From Nocardia pneumoniae NBRC 100136 (lineage in GTDB: Bacteria; Actinomycetota; Actinomycetes; Mycobacteriales; Mycobacteriaceae): a stretch of 64,000 nt of DNA. The stretch spans positions 1 to 64,000 of the forward strand of contig NZ_BAGF01000146.1 in the NCBI RefSeq assembly GCF_000308755.1. The letters run 5' to 3'. The notes below the pieces were generated by a model. That model was given only the letters and a program-made list of their open reading frames with translations, was not told where the DNA came from and did not search any database. Made by a program: the position numbers and the translations under genes. Of this stretch, positions 1 through 8,846 are shown piece by piece (positions within the stretch are counted from its first letter, which is position 1; every line of letters begins with the position of its first letter).

Positions 1-566
1 GTGCGCCGTGAGGCGCTTGATTCACCGATTGGAGGTGGGAGACCTTCGACGCTGGGACGTCGCAGCGGCTCGGTGAAGCTGAGGGCAGCCTGATCCGGGA
101 AGCGCCGGGGAGGGTGGGAAGCGGCCCTGACGAAGCCGGGACGTGCCAGTACTGCCAGATGGTGCGGGTCCGGCAAGCGAGACGAGAGGGTGCACGCGAG
201 AAACCAGCGATGAAGCCTCGTTAGCAGGAACCGGCTCGAAATCTGGCGGATATGGGCCGGGGTGCGGTGCGCGTCGCCGTTGTTGCGGTGGCGGCGTCCG
301 TCTTTGCCGAAGGCCATCGGCAGAGGTAGTTCGCGAGGAAGGTCTGCGGCGTACTTGCGAGGGCCGCCGGGGTATAGCTGGGCACCAGACTCGTCGATCG
401 GTGATCGAGTGAACACGGGAACTGTCGTTGTCTGCCTGGTCTTTCCGCGCATCCAGCGTGGTGGTCCGGGCTGGGTCCGCTGTCGGCTGATCGGCAACGG
501 CAGGGCGGAGCCGCCGTAGTAGTCCGAGGCCGGGAGAGCCGGTCACATGGCGAAGGGCGGCAGCGA

Positions 567-1997
567 ATGAGGCAGATCGGAGCTGTCATGCCGGAAGAGG
601 CGCTGGTGAATATCGGCGCGCTGCTGGAGTGCCGTTCGGTGGCGCGCCGGCGGGTACTGGAGATTCAGACGAAGCTGCACTGCTGGACAACGGCCGATCC
701 TGGCCGTTGTTTCGATGATTTGTTCAACCTCGTGGCCGACCCCGCGTTCCTCGTAGAGGCGTGGACGCGGGTGCGGGAAAACGAGGGCGCCAAGACCGCT
801 GGCATCGATGGGGCCACGGCGTGGTCGATCGAGCACAGCGAGCGCGGTGTGGTCGGGTTTCTCTCCGAGGTGAGGGATTCGCTGCGGGACAGGTCTTTCC
901 GTCCTGTTCCGGTGCGCACGGTGATGATTCCGAAGGCGAATGGCAAAATGCGGCGCCTGGGGATTCCGACTGTGACCGACCGGGTCGTGCAGGCGTCGTT
1001 GAAGCTGGTGCTGGAGCCGATCCTGGAAGCGGACTTCGATCCGTGCAGTTACGGTTTCCGTCCGGAACGCCGGTGTCAGGACGCTGTCGAGGAGATCCGC
1101 TTCTATGCCGCTCGCGGCTATGAGCAGGTCTTCGAGGGCGATATCGCGTCGTGTTTCGACGAGATCGACCATCCGGTCCTGATGGATCGGCTGCGTCGAC
1201 GAGTCGGTGACAGGCGCGTCCTGTTGCTGGTCAAGGCGTTTCTTAAGGCCGGACTACTGGACGAGATGCGCGTCCATCGTGACACCACCACCGGCACCCC
1301 GCAAGGCGGGATACTGTCCCCGCTGTTGGCCAATCTCGCGTTGTCGGTGCTCGATGAGCATTTCCGGCAACGGTGGGAGGCGATGGGAACACAAACCCAG
1401 CGCTGGCGCGCCACCCGAAAGGGTGCGGCGACCTTTCGACTCGTCCGCTACGCGGACGATTTCGTGGTCATGGTGTTCGGCACCCGCCAGCACGCCGAGA
1501 ACCTATACAACGAGATCGAATCCGTCCTGGGTCGGATCGGGTTGCGATTGTCACCCGAGAAGACTCGCGTGGTCGGAATCGACGAGGGCTTCGACTTTCT
1601 GGGGTTCCGCATCCAGCGGCACCGGCAGAGGGGAAGTACCCGGCGACTGATCTACAGCTATCCGTCGAAGAAGTCGCTGACAAGCATCCGACGGAAGCTC
1701 ACCGCAGTCACCGGGCGAGAATCGACATACCTACCCGCACACACGATGTTCCTGCAGTTGGGGCGCATCACACGCGGTTGGACGCAATACTTCCGGCACG
1801 GGTCCTCCAGTCGGGCGTTCGGCGCGCTCAACCACCACCTGTGGTGGCGCGTCTGGCGCTGGCTGCGCAGCAAACACCCGAACCGGAATGCGCGCTGGAT
1901 CATCCGCCACTACTACGGCCCCGGCCAATGGTGGCCGTCGGCCAACGGATTCCGGGTCTTCCAACCCGCGACGGTGACGATCGAACGCTACCGCTAG
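567..1997 (+). CDS. ltrA: Group II intron-encoded reverse transcriptase/maturase
   Basis: A 476-residue protein that helps the intron RNA fold and splice and copies it into DNA during retrohoming. The palm motifs are clear: GTPQGGILSPLLANL near residue 245 and the catalytic RYADD near residue 295. The stretch after about residue 380, with GRITRGWTQYF, fits the maturase (X) domain. I see no C-terminal HNH endonuclease domain, so it belongs to the endonuclease-lacking bacterial type. Such enzymes usually insert at single-stranded or replication-fork DNA (family knowledge). The ATG at 567 is the first in frame; an ATG at 588 is also possible. The reading frame is intact, so the intron may still be active. 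Confidence 0.93.
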   Translation: MRQIGAVMPEEALVNIGALLECRSVARRRVLEIQTKLHCWTTADPGRCFDDLFNLVADPAFLVEAWTRVRENEGAKTAGIDGATAWSIEHSERGVVGFLSEVRDSLRDRSFRPVPVRTVMIPKANGKMRRLGIPTVTDRVVQASLKLVLEPILEADFDPCSYGFRPERRCQDAVEEIRFYAARGYEQVFEGDIASCFDEIDHPVLMDRLRRRVGDRRVLLLVKAFLKAGLLDEMRVHRDTTTGTPQGGILSPLLANLALSVLDEHFRQRWEAMGTQTQRWRATRKGAATFRLVRYADDFVVMVFGTRQHAENLYNEIESVLGRIGLRLSPEKTRVVGIDEGFDFLGFRIQRHRQRGSTRRLIYSYPSKKSLTSIRRKLTAVTGRESTYLPAHTMFLQLGRITRGWTQYFRHGSSSRAFGALNHHLWWRVWRWLRSKHPNRNARWIIRHYYGPGQWWPSANGFRVFQPATVTIERYR

Positions 1998-2062
1998 CGG
2001 GGAACGAAGATCCCGGACCCATGGACGATTCAGCACCAGGCATGACCAGCAGAATTCGTGGA

Positions 2063-2155
2063 GAGCCCGGTGCGGTGAGAGCCGCACGCCGGGTTCGGCG
2101 GACGGCCTGGAGAAACGGACCGAAGGGCAACCCCGGCACCGCGCTCCAGGCCGAC
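2063..2155 (+). ncRNA. Group II intron domains V and VI
   Basis: Domain V (2063-2096) starts GAGCCCGG and ends CCGGGTTC, with the catalytic AGC triad in the first strand, a GAGA-type loop and a 2-nt bulge on the 3' strand. Domain VI (2103-2153) has a perfect 10-bp base stem and an internal CGG/CCG stem. I see no obvious bulged adenosine in the lower stem, so splicing may start by hydrolysis rather than branching; this is an inference from the drawn stem only. Confidence 0.75.
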
Positions 2156-2605
2156 CCCAACACCTTCCGGCTTGCCGGCCGCCAGCACTGGGACGCGCTG
2201 CGCCGCGATGTGAAACCGATCTACACCGCCGTCAACGCCACCGCGGCACGGGCAGCGCTGGATGAGCTCACCGAGCGGTGGGGCACGAAATACGCTGCGA
2301 TCGTGCGTCTCTGGGAGAACTCGTGGGAGGAGTTCATCCCGTTCCTCGACTACGACATCGAGATCCGACGTGTCATCTGCAGCACGAACGCAATCGAATC
2401 CTTGAACGCCCGCTACCGACGTGCGATCAAAGCCCGAGGCCATTTCCCCACCGAGCAAGCCGCGCTGAAGTGCCTCTACCTGGTCACCCGTTCCCTCGAC
2501 CCCACCGGCGCCGGTCGGGCACGATGGACCATGCGCTGGAAACCCGCGGTCAACGCCTTCGCGATCACCTTCGCCGACCGCTGGCCCAACGCCCAAACCT
2601 ACTGA
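2156..2605 (+). pseudogene. IS256-type (mutator) transposase, C-terminal fragment
   Basis: The frame ending at the TGA at 2603-2605 reads as the last ~145 residues of an IS256-family transposase, from NTFRLAGRQHW to the end. The landmark CSTNAIESLNARYRRA contains the conserved region of the third catalytic acidic residue (E). The upstream two thirds, with both catalytic aspartates, are missing because the group II intron adjoins at 2155 and the window starts there. If the 5' half lies just upstream of the window, this is a transposase gene interrupted by an intron that could be restored by splicing. It differs in sequence and orientation from the second IS256-type remnant at 3889-8846. Confidence 0.85.
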
Positions 2606-2689
2606 TGGAAATCGCCGCAAACACCGTTAGCGCCAGTGTCACGATCTACGGGTCACCGGTTCGCTCCACCGTTAGCTCCGCCTCCGTGG

Positions 2690-2828
2690 CTTGTATCTCT
2701 ACTGCGGCCGGTCGACACCCAGGGATCGGCCGGCATGGCTTAAGAGGAGCGTGGCATCGCCCCTACTGGGGATTGCCTGCCGACCGGTCCGTGCCATACC
2801 CGCGATCGAAAAGGGCTGACGCGAACCA
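2690..2828 (+). ncRNA. Candidate bridge-RNA region of the IS110 element
   Basis: IS110-group elements carry, in the non-coding part upstream of the transposase, a structured bridge RNA that pairs with donor and target DNA (family knowledge). This stretch sits in that position. It shows hairpin-forming segments such as CCGGTCGAC/GGATCGGCCGG near 2707-2735 and GGCATCGCCCC/GGGGATTGCC near 2753-2777. I have not identified the two guide loops, so this is a positional call only. Confidence 0.35.
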
Positions 2829-3866
2829 ATGATGGTCATCGGGATCGATGCGCACAAGCGCACCCACACAGCAGTCTCCGCCGACGAACTCGGCCGTCGG
2901 CTATCGGCGAAGACCGTTGGCACGACCAGCAACGATCACCTTGCGCTAATGAAATGGGCGCAGACGCAACAGGATCCGGACAGGTTGTGGGCTATCGAAG
3001 ACTGCCGACACATGACCAGGCGACTCGAACGCGATCTGATCGCAGCCGGTGAACGTGTGGTCCGCGTTCCGACCAAGCTTATGGCTCACGCTCGCGATTC
3101 GGGGCGGACCTACGGCAAATCCGACCCGATCGACGCACTCGCGGTTGCCCGGGCGGCCCTGCGTGAACCGGACTTGCCGATCGCGCGACTCGACGGCACC
3201 GAACGTGAGATCCGGCTGCTGGTCGATCACCGCGAAGATCTCGTGGCCGAACGCACGCGGATCATCGCCCGGCTGCGCTGGCACCTGCACGAACTCGACC
3301 CGGCCTGGACGCCACCGGTCAAGCTCGAGCGCGCCAGCGCCTATGACCGCGTCGCAGAACATCTGGCCGACTTCGACGGGCTGGTCACCCGTCTGGCGGC
3401 GAGACTGATCGAGCACTGCCGACGTTTGACCGACGAGATCAACGACCTCAGCGACGAGATCGGCGTTCGGGTGACTGCCGTGGCGCCGTCGCTGCTCGCC
3501 ATTGTGGGGTGCGCGGCATTGACTGCGGCCAAGATCCTCGGCGAGACCGCCGGCGTCGACAGGTTCCGTTCCAAAGACGCCTTCGCTCGTCACAACGGCA
3601 CTGCTCCGCTACCGGTCTGGTCATCCAACCGCGCCCGGCATCGACTCTCCCGCACCGGAAATCGTCAGCTCAACGCCGCTATCCACAGGATCGCCCTCAC
3701 CCAAGCGCGCTGCCACCCGGACGCCCGAGCGCTGCTCGCTCGACGGAAAGCCGGCGGTGACGGCGGAATGGAAGCGATGCGGATCCTCAAACGCAGACTC
3801 TCCGACGTGATCTTCCGCGCCATGATCGCCGACCACAACGCTTACGAAATCGCCAGCGCTCCTTGA
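2829..3866 (+). CDS. IS110-family transposase (DEDD recombinase)
   Basis: A 345-residue recombinase. The N-terminal RuvC-like domain starts VIGIDAHKRTH, giving the first catalytic Asp at residue 7, then AIEDC (Glu near 57) and SDPIDA (Asp 99 and 102), the DEDD set. The C-terminal transposase_20 part, AALTAAKILGETAGV with PVWSSN near residue 264, holds the serine region that makes the covalent DNA link. The frame is complete with no internal stop, so the element may be active. The ATG at 2829 is directly followed by a second ATG at 2832; both fit. Confidence 0.93.
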   Translation: MMVIGIDAHKRTHTAVSADELGRRLSAKTVGTTSNDHLALMKWAQTQQDPDRLWAIEDCRHMTRRLERDLIAAGERVVRVPTKLMAHARDSGRTYGKSDPIDALAVARAALREPDLPIARLDGTEREIRLLVDHREDLVAERTRIIARLRWHLHELDPAWTPPVKLERASAYDRVAEHLADFDGLVTRLAARLIEHCRRLTDEINDLSDEIGVRVTAVAPSLLAIVGCAALTAAKILGETAGVDRFRSKDAFARHNGTAPLPVWSSNRARHRLSRTGNRQLNAAIHRIALTQARCHPDARALLARRKAGGDGGMEAMRILKRRLSDVIFRAMIADHNAYEIASAP

Positions 3867-3888
3867 CAGAGGAGCTAGAGATAGACCC

Positions 3889-4096
3889 AGGAAACGCGGT
3901 GAACGAGAGTAAGTCGGCACGGGCGGCGTCGAGGTGCCCGGCCACTTTCGGTAGCTTCTCGGTCAAAGCATCGAGCATCCGATGATATTGGGCGGCAACG
4001 GATTCGGCGTCGGCTTGATCGAATACCGAATGCAACAGGGTCCGTACCCACGGCCACGACGATTTCGGGGTGATCGACATCAGATTCACCGTGTAG
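3889..4096 (-). pseudogene. IS256-type transposase, third fragment
   Basis: Minus-strand reading YTVNLMSITPKSSWPWV continues to LSFTAFP, a typical central-to-late part of an IS256-family transposase. It joins directly to the fragment at 6110-6511, since RCRTH there is followed in intact relatives by YA/YTVNL. After LSFTAFP the frame runs into IS110 sequence, so about the last 100 residues, including the region of the catalytic Glu, are gone. Confidence 0.85.
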
Positions 4097-4121
4097 TGAA
4101 GCTGTAACGTAATAACGTGTT

Positions 4122-5277
4122 GTGTTGTGGCGCAAGGTGTTTCGGTGTGCTATGGCGGTCGTGAGTGGGGTCGGGGCTGGCTTGTCTGGGCGGTTGGCGG
4201 TGTTGCTGCCGCATCTGAACGAGCGGCAGCGGCGGTTGGCGTTGGCCAGCGAAGCCCGGGCGTTGGGGCATGGCGGGGTTCGGGTGGCGGCCCGGGCGGC
4301 AGGGGTCAGCGAAAACCACAGTGCGCAGAGGTGTTTTCGAGCTGGAGGCCGGTGAGCAGCCGTTGCCCGGGCGGGCGTGTGCGGCGGGCCGGCGGTGGCC
4401 GTAAGTCGGCGGGAGAAGTTGGATCCGGGACTGGTTGAGGCGCTGCTGGCCTTGGTGGAACCGGACGAGCGTGGGGATCCGATGTCGCCGCTGCGGTGGA
4501 CGGTGAAGTCGTTGCGGAATCTGGCACAAGAGCTGACCCGGGCGGGGCATGCGGTGTCCGCGCCGACGGTGTGCCGTTTGCTCAAGGAGCAGGGTTTCAG
4601 CCTGCAGGCCAACGCCAAGACGTTGGAAGGAACCCAGCACGCCGATCGGGGCGTGCAGTTCCGGTATATCAACGAGCAGGTCAAGCAGCATCACGCGGAC
4701 GGGCAGCCGGTGATCAGCATCGACGCCAAGAAGAAAGGAGCAGCTTGGGCAGTTGCCCAACCCGGGACGTCAGTGGCGCCCGAAAGGCGAACCGATCGAA
4801 GTCGAGGATCACAGCTTCTACTTCATCGGCCCCGACGTTGAGGTGGCGATCCCGTTCGGCATCTATGACATCGCCAACGACACCGGGTGGGTGAACGTGG
4901 GAACCGACCACGACACCTCGGTGTTCGCCGTGGAATCGATCCGGCGCTGGTGGCGCTCCCGCGGGCGGCTGGACCACCCGGATGCCGATCGGCTGTTGAT
5001 CACCGCGGACTGCGGTGGCTCCAACAGCTACCGCTATCGGCTGTGGAAGGCCGAACTCGCCGCGTTCGCCGCCGAGACAGGGTTGACCGTGACCGTCTGT
5101 CACTTCCCGCCTGGCACCTCGAAATGGAACAAGATCGAGCACCGGTTGTTCTCCCATATCACCATGAACTGGCGCGGTAGACCGCTGACCAGCCACGAGG
5201 TGGTCGTGAACAGCATCGCGGCCACCAGGACCCGCACTGGGCTGCGTGTTCACGCCGAACTGGACACCGGTGCCTAG
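4122..5277 (+). pseudogene. ISAzo13-family transposase, frameshifted
   Basis: Three reading frames must be joined to give one recognisable protein: the start region with LNERQRRLALASEARALG, the middle with SPLRWTVKSLRNLAQEL and GFSLQANAKTLEG, and the catalytic part from 4753 with DTGWVNVGTDHDT, LLITADCGGSNSYR and FPPGTSKWNKIEHRLF. Frame changes lie near 4310-4380 and near 4735. The protein ends at HAELDTGA, where relatives continue for about 30-40 residues, so the C-terminus is also short. The aspartate and glutamate regions survive but the gene cannot make a normal enzyme. Confidence 0.85.
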
Positions 5278-5316
5278 CGGCCGGGCCGTCACCACCGACG
5301 AGCGGGACCTGTCCCA

Positions 5317-6094
5317 ATGTCCAGCGAGGATTTGCGCCGGCTGTGCGACCGGCTGGCCCCGGCACAAGCCGCGCTGGCCGAGCAACGCAAGTACCTGCAG
5401 CGCGGCGGACCGCGCCGCCAGGAGCGCGGCGACCACGGCCGGCCGCTGTTGAGGCCCGCCGACAAGGTTCTGGTCACCGTGGTCTACCTGCGCCGGGTCT
5501 GCCCGCAGAAAGTCCTGGTCGACCTCCTCGGCATCAACCCGAACAGCATCGGCAAAGCGATCAGGGAAACCCGGCTCTCCTCGAGGAACAACAGATCGCT
5601 ATCTCTCAGACCCCGCACTACTTCTCCAGCGTCTCAGACCTGCGTGATCGGCTCGAGAACGACACCGCCACAAGCAAAATGGAATTTTCACGGGCATTGG
5701 CCCATCCCAGCCTGACCGGCATGCCCCGCGACCATTTCCACGCCCTGGCCGACCGGATCTCCGTCCCTTACCGCGCCGCGATCGAACGACGCAGGCACCA
5801 TCAGCGCGGGGCGAACGACGACCCGGTACCCGCGGCGGCATGTTCCGCCAGAAGATCACCGACGCCGACAGGATCCTGGCCACAGTGCTGGACCAGCGGA
5901 AACTATGCGACCAGCACACCCTCGCCGAACTGTTCGGCGTCAGCCGCGGCACCATCCGCAACGCTATCGACGATGTCCTACCCCTGCTGCAACACAACGG
6001 CCACACCATCACCCCGTCCACACACCGATTCACCACCGCCACCGAAATTTTCACCTTCATCGCCACGAACAAGGACTACGAAACGCCAAGTTGA
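5317..6094 (+). pseudogene. ISAzo13-linked HTH accessory ORF, two damaged copies in tandem
   Basis: Downstream of the transposase two similar segments follow each other. The first (5317-5690) has LRPADKVLVTVVYLRRVCPQKV then a helix-turn-helix LLGINPNSIGKAIRET, with a frame change near 5575. The second (5690-6094) has DRILATVLDQRKLCDQHTL then LFGVSRGTIRNAIDDVLPLL. ISAzo13-type elements often carry such a helix-turn-helix ORF. The doubling plus frame changes suggests an old partial duplication. The function is unknown; DNA-end binding is an inference. Confidence 0.6.
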
Positions 6095-6109
6095 ATCTTT
6101 ACAGCTTCA

Positions 6110-6511
6110 GTGGGTTCTGCACCGCTGCCACGAAGCGCCGGGCAGGGTGGCTCCGATCGCGGCCACCAGCCCAGCGTGCGCGTCGGAGGTGACAAGGCTG
6201 ACCCCGGACAGCCCGCGGGCGACCAGGTCGCGGAAGAAGGCCAGCCAGCCCGCGCCGTCCTCGCCGCTGGTGACCTGGACACCGAGGATCTCCCGGTAGC
6301 CGTCGGCGTTGACGCCGGGGGCGACGAGGGTGTGCACGTTGACCACGCGCCCGTTTTCCCGGACCTTCAACACCAGGGCGTCGGCGGCGACGAACGTGTA
6401 CGGGCCCTGGTCGAGTGGGCGGGTGCGGAACGCTTCGACCTGGGCGTCGAGCTCGGCGGCCATGATCGACACCTGCGACTTGGAAAGCTTTGTCACACCG
6501 AGTGATTCGAC
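6110..6511 (-). pseudogene. IS256-type transposase, second fragment
   Basis: Minus-strand reading from VESLGVTKLSKSQVS to ASWQRCRTH. It includes FVAADALVLKVRENG (first catalytic Asp) and LVTSDAHAGLVAAIG (second catalytic Asp). The upstream end abuts the IS481-type element at its 7-bp target duplication (ATTCGAC, 6505-6511), the downstream end the ISAzo13-type element. The residues across both cuts match what an intact protein would have. Confidence 0.88.
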
Positions 6512-8470
6512 TGTCGTGTGCGGTCTCAGGAGCTGTTTGGCTTGGGTGGCTCAGGACCTGGTTGAAGGTCTCGAGAGGTGTCGGACGCCCGGATTAGATT
6601 CGGGGAGCGTGGATTTTGGCTTTCCAGCGGCGGACGGGGTGCTGGGTCTTGCGGGCGTGGATGGACAGTTCGGCGCCGTTGAGGGGGACGCGGAAGTGGG
6701 TGTCTTCGACGTGGATGCTGACGATCTGACCGGCGTAGGTGCGGCCGATGCGGATGTTTTGGCGGGCGACCATCACGACACCGTCGGCGGGGACTTTGCG
6801 CTGGACGCTGATGGGTCCGGCAGCCGGTGGCGGAAGCTGGGTGGTGGCGACGCGGGCTCCGCGGAGCTTGCCGCGTTCGTCGGCGGGAATCGGTGAGGGC
6901 AGTGTCTTGACGAGCACGCCGTCGTGGACCACGTGGATGAGGTGACCGTCGAGGCGCAGGGTGACGCGCTTGCCCGACAGTTCGGCACCGACCTTGAGGC
7001 GGTGCTCGAGCAGGATGAGTGCTCCGTTGTTGCCGACAGCACGGTCGATTTCGATTACCGCGTCGGCGGCTAACGCGCCTGCCTTCTGGCTGGACCGTCC
7101 CGCAGGGGGTGGGCCTGCCGGGCGCGCGCCGCGCATTCTGAGCTGGTGGAGGTCTTCGGCGTCGAGGTTGGACGGCATGGTCTTGACGAGCTGTCCGTCG
7201 AGGAGGATGTGGATGCTGTGTTCGTCGACCCACACATGCGCGAGTTGCCCGGCCCGCTGGGCGCCCATCTTGATTCTGTGGACTGCGACTGAAAGCTGGC
7301 CGCTGGCGGATATCACCGTGTCGAACTCGACCGCCCCGGCCGAGGACGCCAGCACCAGGCCGGGCACCGGGTCCGGTTCGACCGTCGGGCTGACAGGAAT
7401 GGCGGCGACATCGGACACCGCAGGCAGATCGGTGGTGACTTTGAGCGGTTCGGGCTGGGCGTTGGGGCGGAACAGGCTGGCCGGGGTCGCCATGTCGAGG
7501 GCTTGATGCGGCCGGGAATGGTTATAGGTGTGAACCCATTCGCTGATCGCGGCCTGGGCGGTTGGCAGATCCGTGAACGGGCCAGACGCATCCAGCAGCT
7601 CTCGGCGTAGCGTCTGGTGCCAGCGTTCGATCTTTCCGGTCGTGGTCGGCGAGAACGGTTTGGTCAGGCGGGTGGTGATCCCGTTCTCCCGGCACACTCG
7701 CTCGAACAACACCTCCGCCGGCCGCGGCCGGGTGAAGCGTCCGGTGAACTGTTTTCCGTTGTCGGTCAGCACTTCTGACGGCACTCCGTAGACCCTCATT
7801 GCCTTGAGGAAGGCGTCGGCGACCGCGCGACCCGATGGCACTGCCAGCACCGCGGCGATGACGACGAATCGTGAATGGTCGTCGATTCCTGTGAGCATCT
7901 TGCACTCTCGCCCATCGGCGAGGTAGATACCGCCGACCAGGTCCAGCTGCCACAGATGCATCGGTGCTTCCCGCTGCCACCGCCGATACTTGCGTCGGTG
8001 CCGCTGTTCCTGCGCTCGGATCAGGCCGTTGCGAACGAGAATCCGATGCACAGTCGCTCGTGACGGTGCCGCGGTCACACCGGCCTGTGCGAGTTCGAAC
8101 GCGATACGCCGCGCACCCCAACGTGAGTGCGCACGGCGCATCTCACACGCCAGGGCCTCTACGTCGGCGGGCACACGCGTCGGACTCGTCCGCGGCCTGC
8201 TCGATACGGCTCGCAACCCGTCGACCCCGCCAGCCTGGTACTTGGCCTTCCAGTTGTAGATCGACTGCCGCGATACCCCGTACCGGACCGCCACTTCACT
8301 GACCGGCGATCCGTCCAACACCTCTAACACAGCGCGAAACGCTGCTCTACCAACCAATCCCGACTTGTTTGCCCATTCGGCACGGCCAGCAAGCATCGCC
8401 GGACGAACCGATCTTGTCAACAAGGTCCCGAGAACACCGAGTCAACCAGGTCCTGAGCCTTCACACGACA
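6512..8470 (-). mobile_element. IS481-family element, intact, with target duplication
   Basis: The ends are TGTCGTGTGCGGTCTCAGG at 6512 and, on the other strand, TGTCGTGTGAAGGCTCAGG from 8470: a good imperfect inverted repeat. ATTCGAC flanks both sides (6505-6511 and 8471-8477), a clean 7-bp target duplication within the IS256-type transposase gene. The single gene inside is complete. At 1,959 bp the element is long for the family because of the extended transposase C-terminus. Confidence 0.92.
6594..8423 (-). CDS. IS481-family transposase with a long repeated C-terminal part
   Basis: A 609-residue DDE transposase. An N-terminal helix-turn-helix (VRYGVSRQSIYNWKAKYQAGG, about residues 46-66, is the recognition part) is followed by the rve integrase core: WQLDLVGG near residue 161, LTDNGKQF near 221 and TGKIERWHQTLRREL near 264 give the catalytic triad. 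After the core and the HSRPHQALDMATPASLF signature the protein continues for about 280 residues with three related beta-rich modules starting near residues 379, 453 and 549. Usual family members are about 300-400 residues, so this tail is an addition. No frame damage is seen. Confidence 0.92.
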   Translation of the reverse strand: MLTRSVRPAMLAGRAEWANKSGLVGRAAFRAVLEVLDGSPVSEVAVRYGVSRQSIYNWKAKYQAGGVDGLRAVSSRPRTSPTRVPADVEALACEMRRAHSRWGARRIAFELAQAGVTAAPSRATVHRILVRNGLIRAQEQRHRRKYRRWQREAPMHLWQLDLVGGIYLADGRECKMLTGIDDHSRFVVIAAVLAVPSGRAVADAFLKAMRVYGVPSEVLTDNGKQFTGRFTRPRPAEVLFERVCRENGITTRLTKPFSPTTTGKIERWHQTLRRELLDASGPFTDLPTAQAAISEWVHTYNHSRPHQALDMATPASLFRPNAQPEPLKVTTDLPAVSDVAAIPVSPTVEPDPVPGLVLASSAGAVEFDTVISASGQLSVAVHRIKMGAQRAGQLAHVWVDEHSIHILLDGQLVKTMPSNLDAEDLHQLRMRGARPAGPPPAGRSSQKAGALAADAVIEIDRAVGNNGALILLEHRLKVGAELSGKRVTLRLDGHLIHVVHDGVLVKTLPSPIPADERGKLRGARVATTQLPPPAAGPISVQRKVPADGVVMVARQNIRIGRTYAGQIVSIHVEDTHFRVPLNGAELSIHARKTQHPVRRWKAKIHAPRI

Positions 8471-8846
8471 ATTCGACAAGCTTCTCCATGCTGCGGGTGG
8501 AGACCCCGAGCAGGTAGCAGGTCGCCACCACACTGGTGAGTGCGCGTTCGGCGCTTTTGCGGCGCCCGAGCAGCCAATCCGGGAAGTAACTGCCCGAGCG
8601 CAGTTTAGGGATCGCAACGTCGATCGTGCCGGCACGAGTGTCGAAGTCGCGGTGGCGGTAGCCATTTCGTGAGTTCACCCGCTCGTCGGAGCGTTCGCCG
8701 TAGCCGGCGCCGCACACAGTGTCGGCTTCGGCGCCCATCAGGGCCTGGATGAACGTGGACATCATGTTGCGCAGCAGATCCGGGCTAGCTACGGCGAGTT
8801 GGTCCGACAGCAACTTGGACGGGTCGATAGGCTCGACAGAGGTCAT
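8471..8846 (-). pseudogene. IS256-type transposase, N-terminal fragment
   Basis: Starts MTSVEPIDPSKLLSDQLAVA and contains GAGYGERSDERVNSRNGYRHR and SYFPDWLLGRRKSAERAL, the standard beginning of the mutator family, then stops matching at LGVSTRSMEKLVE where the IS481-type element begins. An alternative, longer start at 8897 exists. With the two other fragments it accounts for about three quarters of the protein. Confidence 0.88.

Larger units (their letters stand above)
1..2155 (+). mobile_element. Group II intron, apparently complete from its 5' end
   Basis: The window opens with GTGCG, the canonical 5' end of group II introns. An intron-encoded reverse transcriptase follows at 567-1997, and a 34-nt domain V lies at 2063-2096. 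The last hairpin, 5'-CGGCCTGGAG pairing perfectly with CTCCAGGCCG at 2144-2153, is read as domain VI and is followed by AC, the usual 3' end. The first 566 bases carry no gene and are taken as the ribozyme domains I-IV. The 3' flank is the tail of an IS256-type transposase gene, so the intron probably sits inside that gene. The 5' exon lies outside the window. The exact 3' boundary may be off by a few bases. Confidence 0.8.
2680..3890 (+). mobile_element. IS110-family element
   Basis: The element has one transposase gene (2829-3866), a ~145-bp non-coding left part and a very short right part. The right boundary is set by the break in the IS256-type transposase at about 3889, where its reading frame stops matching. 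A short inverted match (GTATCTCTA near 2687 and TAGAGATAGAC near 3878) supports a left end near 2680. IS110 elements usually lack strong terminal repeats and target duplications, so both ends are approximate. Its insertion, or a deletion linked to it, removed the C-terminus of the neighbouring IS256-type gene. Confidence 0.65.
4097..6109 (+). mobile_element. ISAzo13-type element inserted in the IS256-type element
   Basis: The inverted ends TGAAGCTGTAA at 4097 and TTACAGCTTCA ending at 6109 bound a 2,013-bp insertion. Removing it rejoins the IS256-type transposase frame (RCRTH to YTVNL). No target duplication longer than about 1 bp is seen. Inside are a frameshifted DDE transposase and one or two HTH-type ORFs, all damaged, so the element is probably dead. 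Confidence 0.8.
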
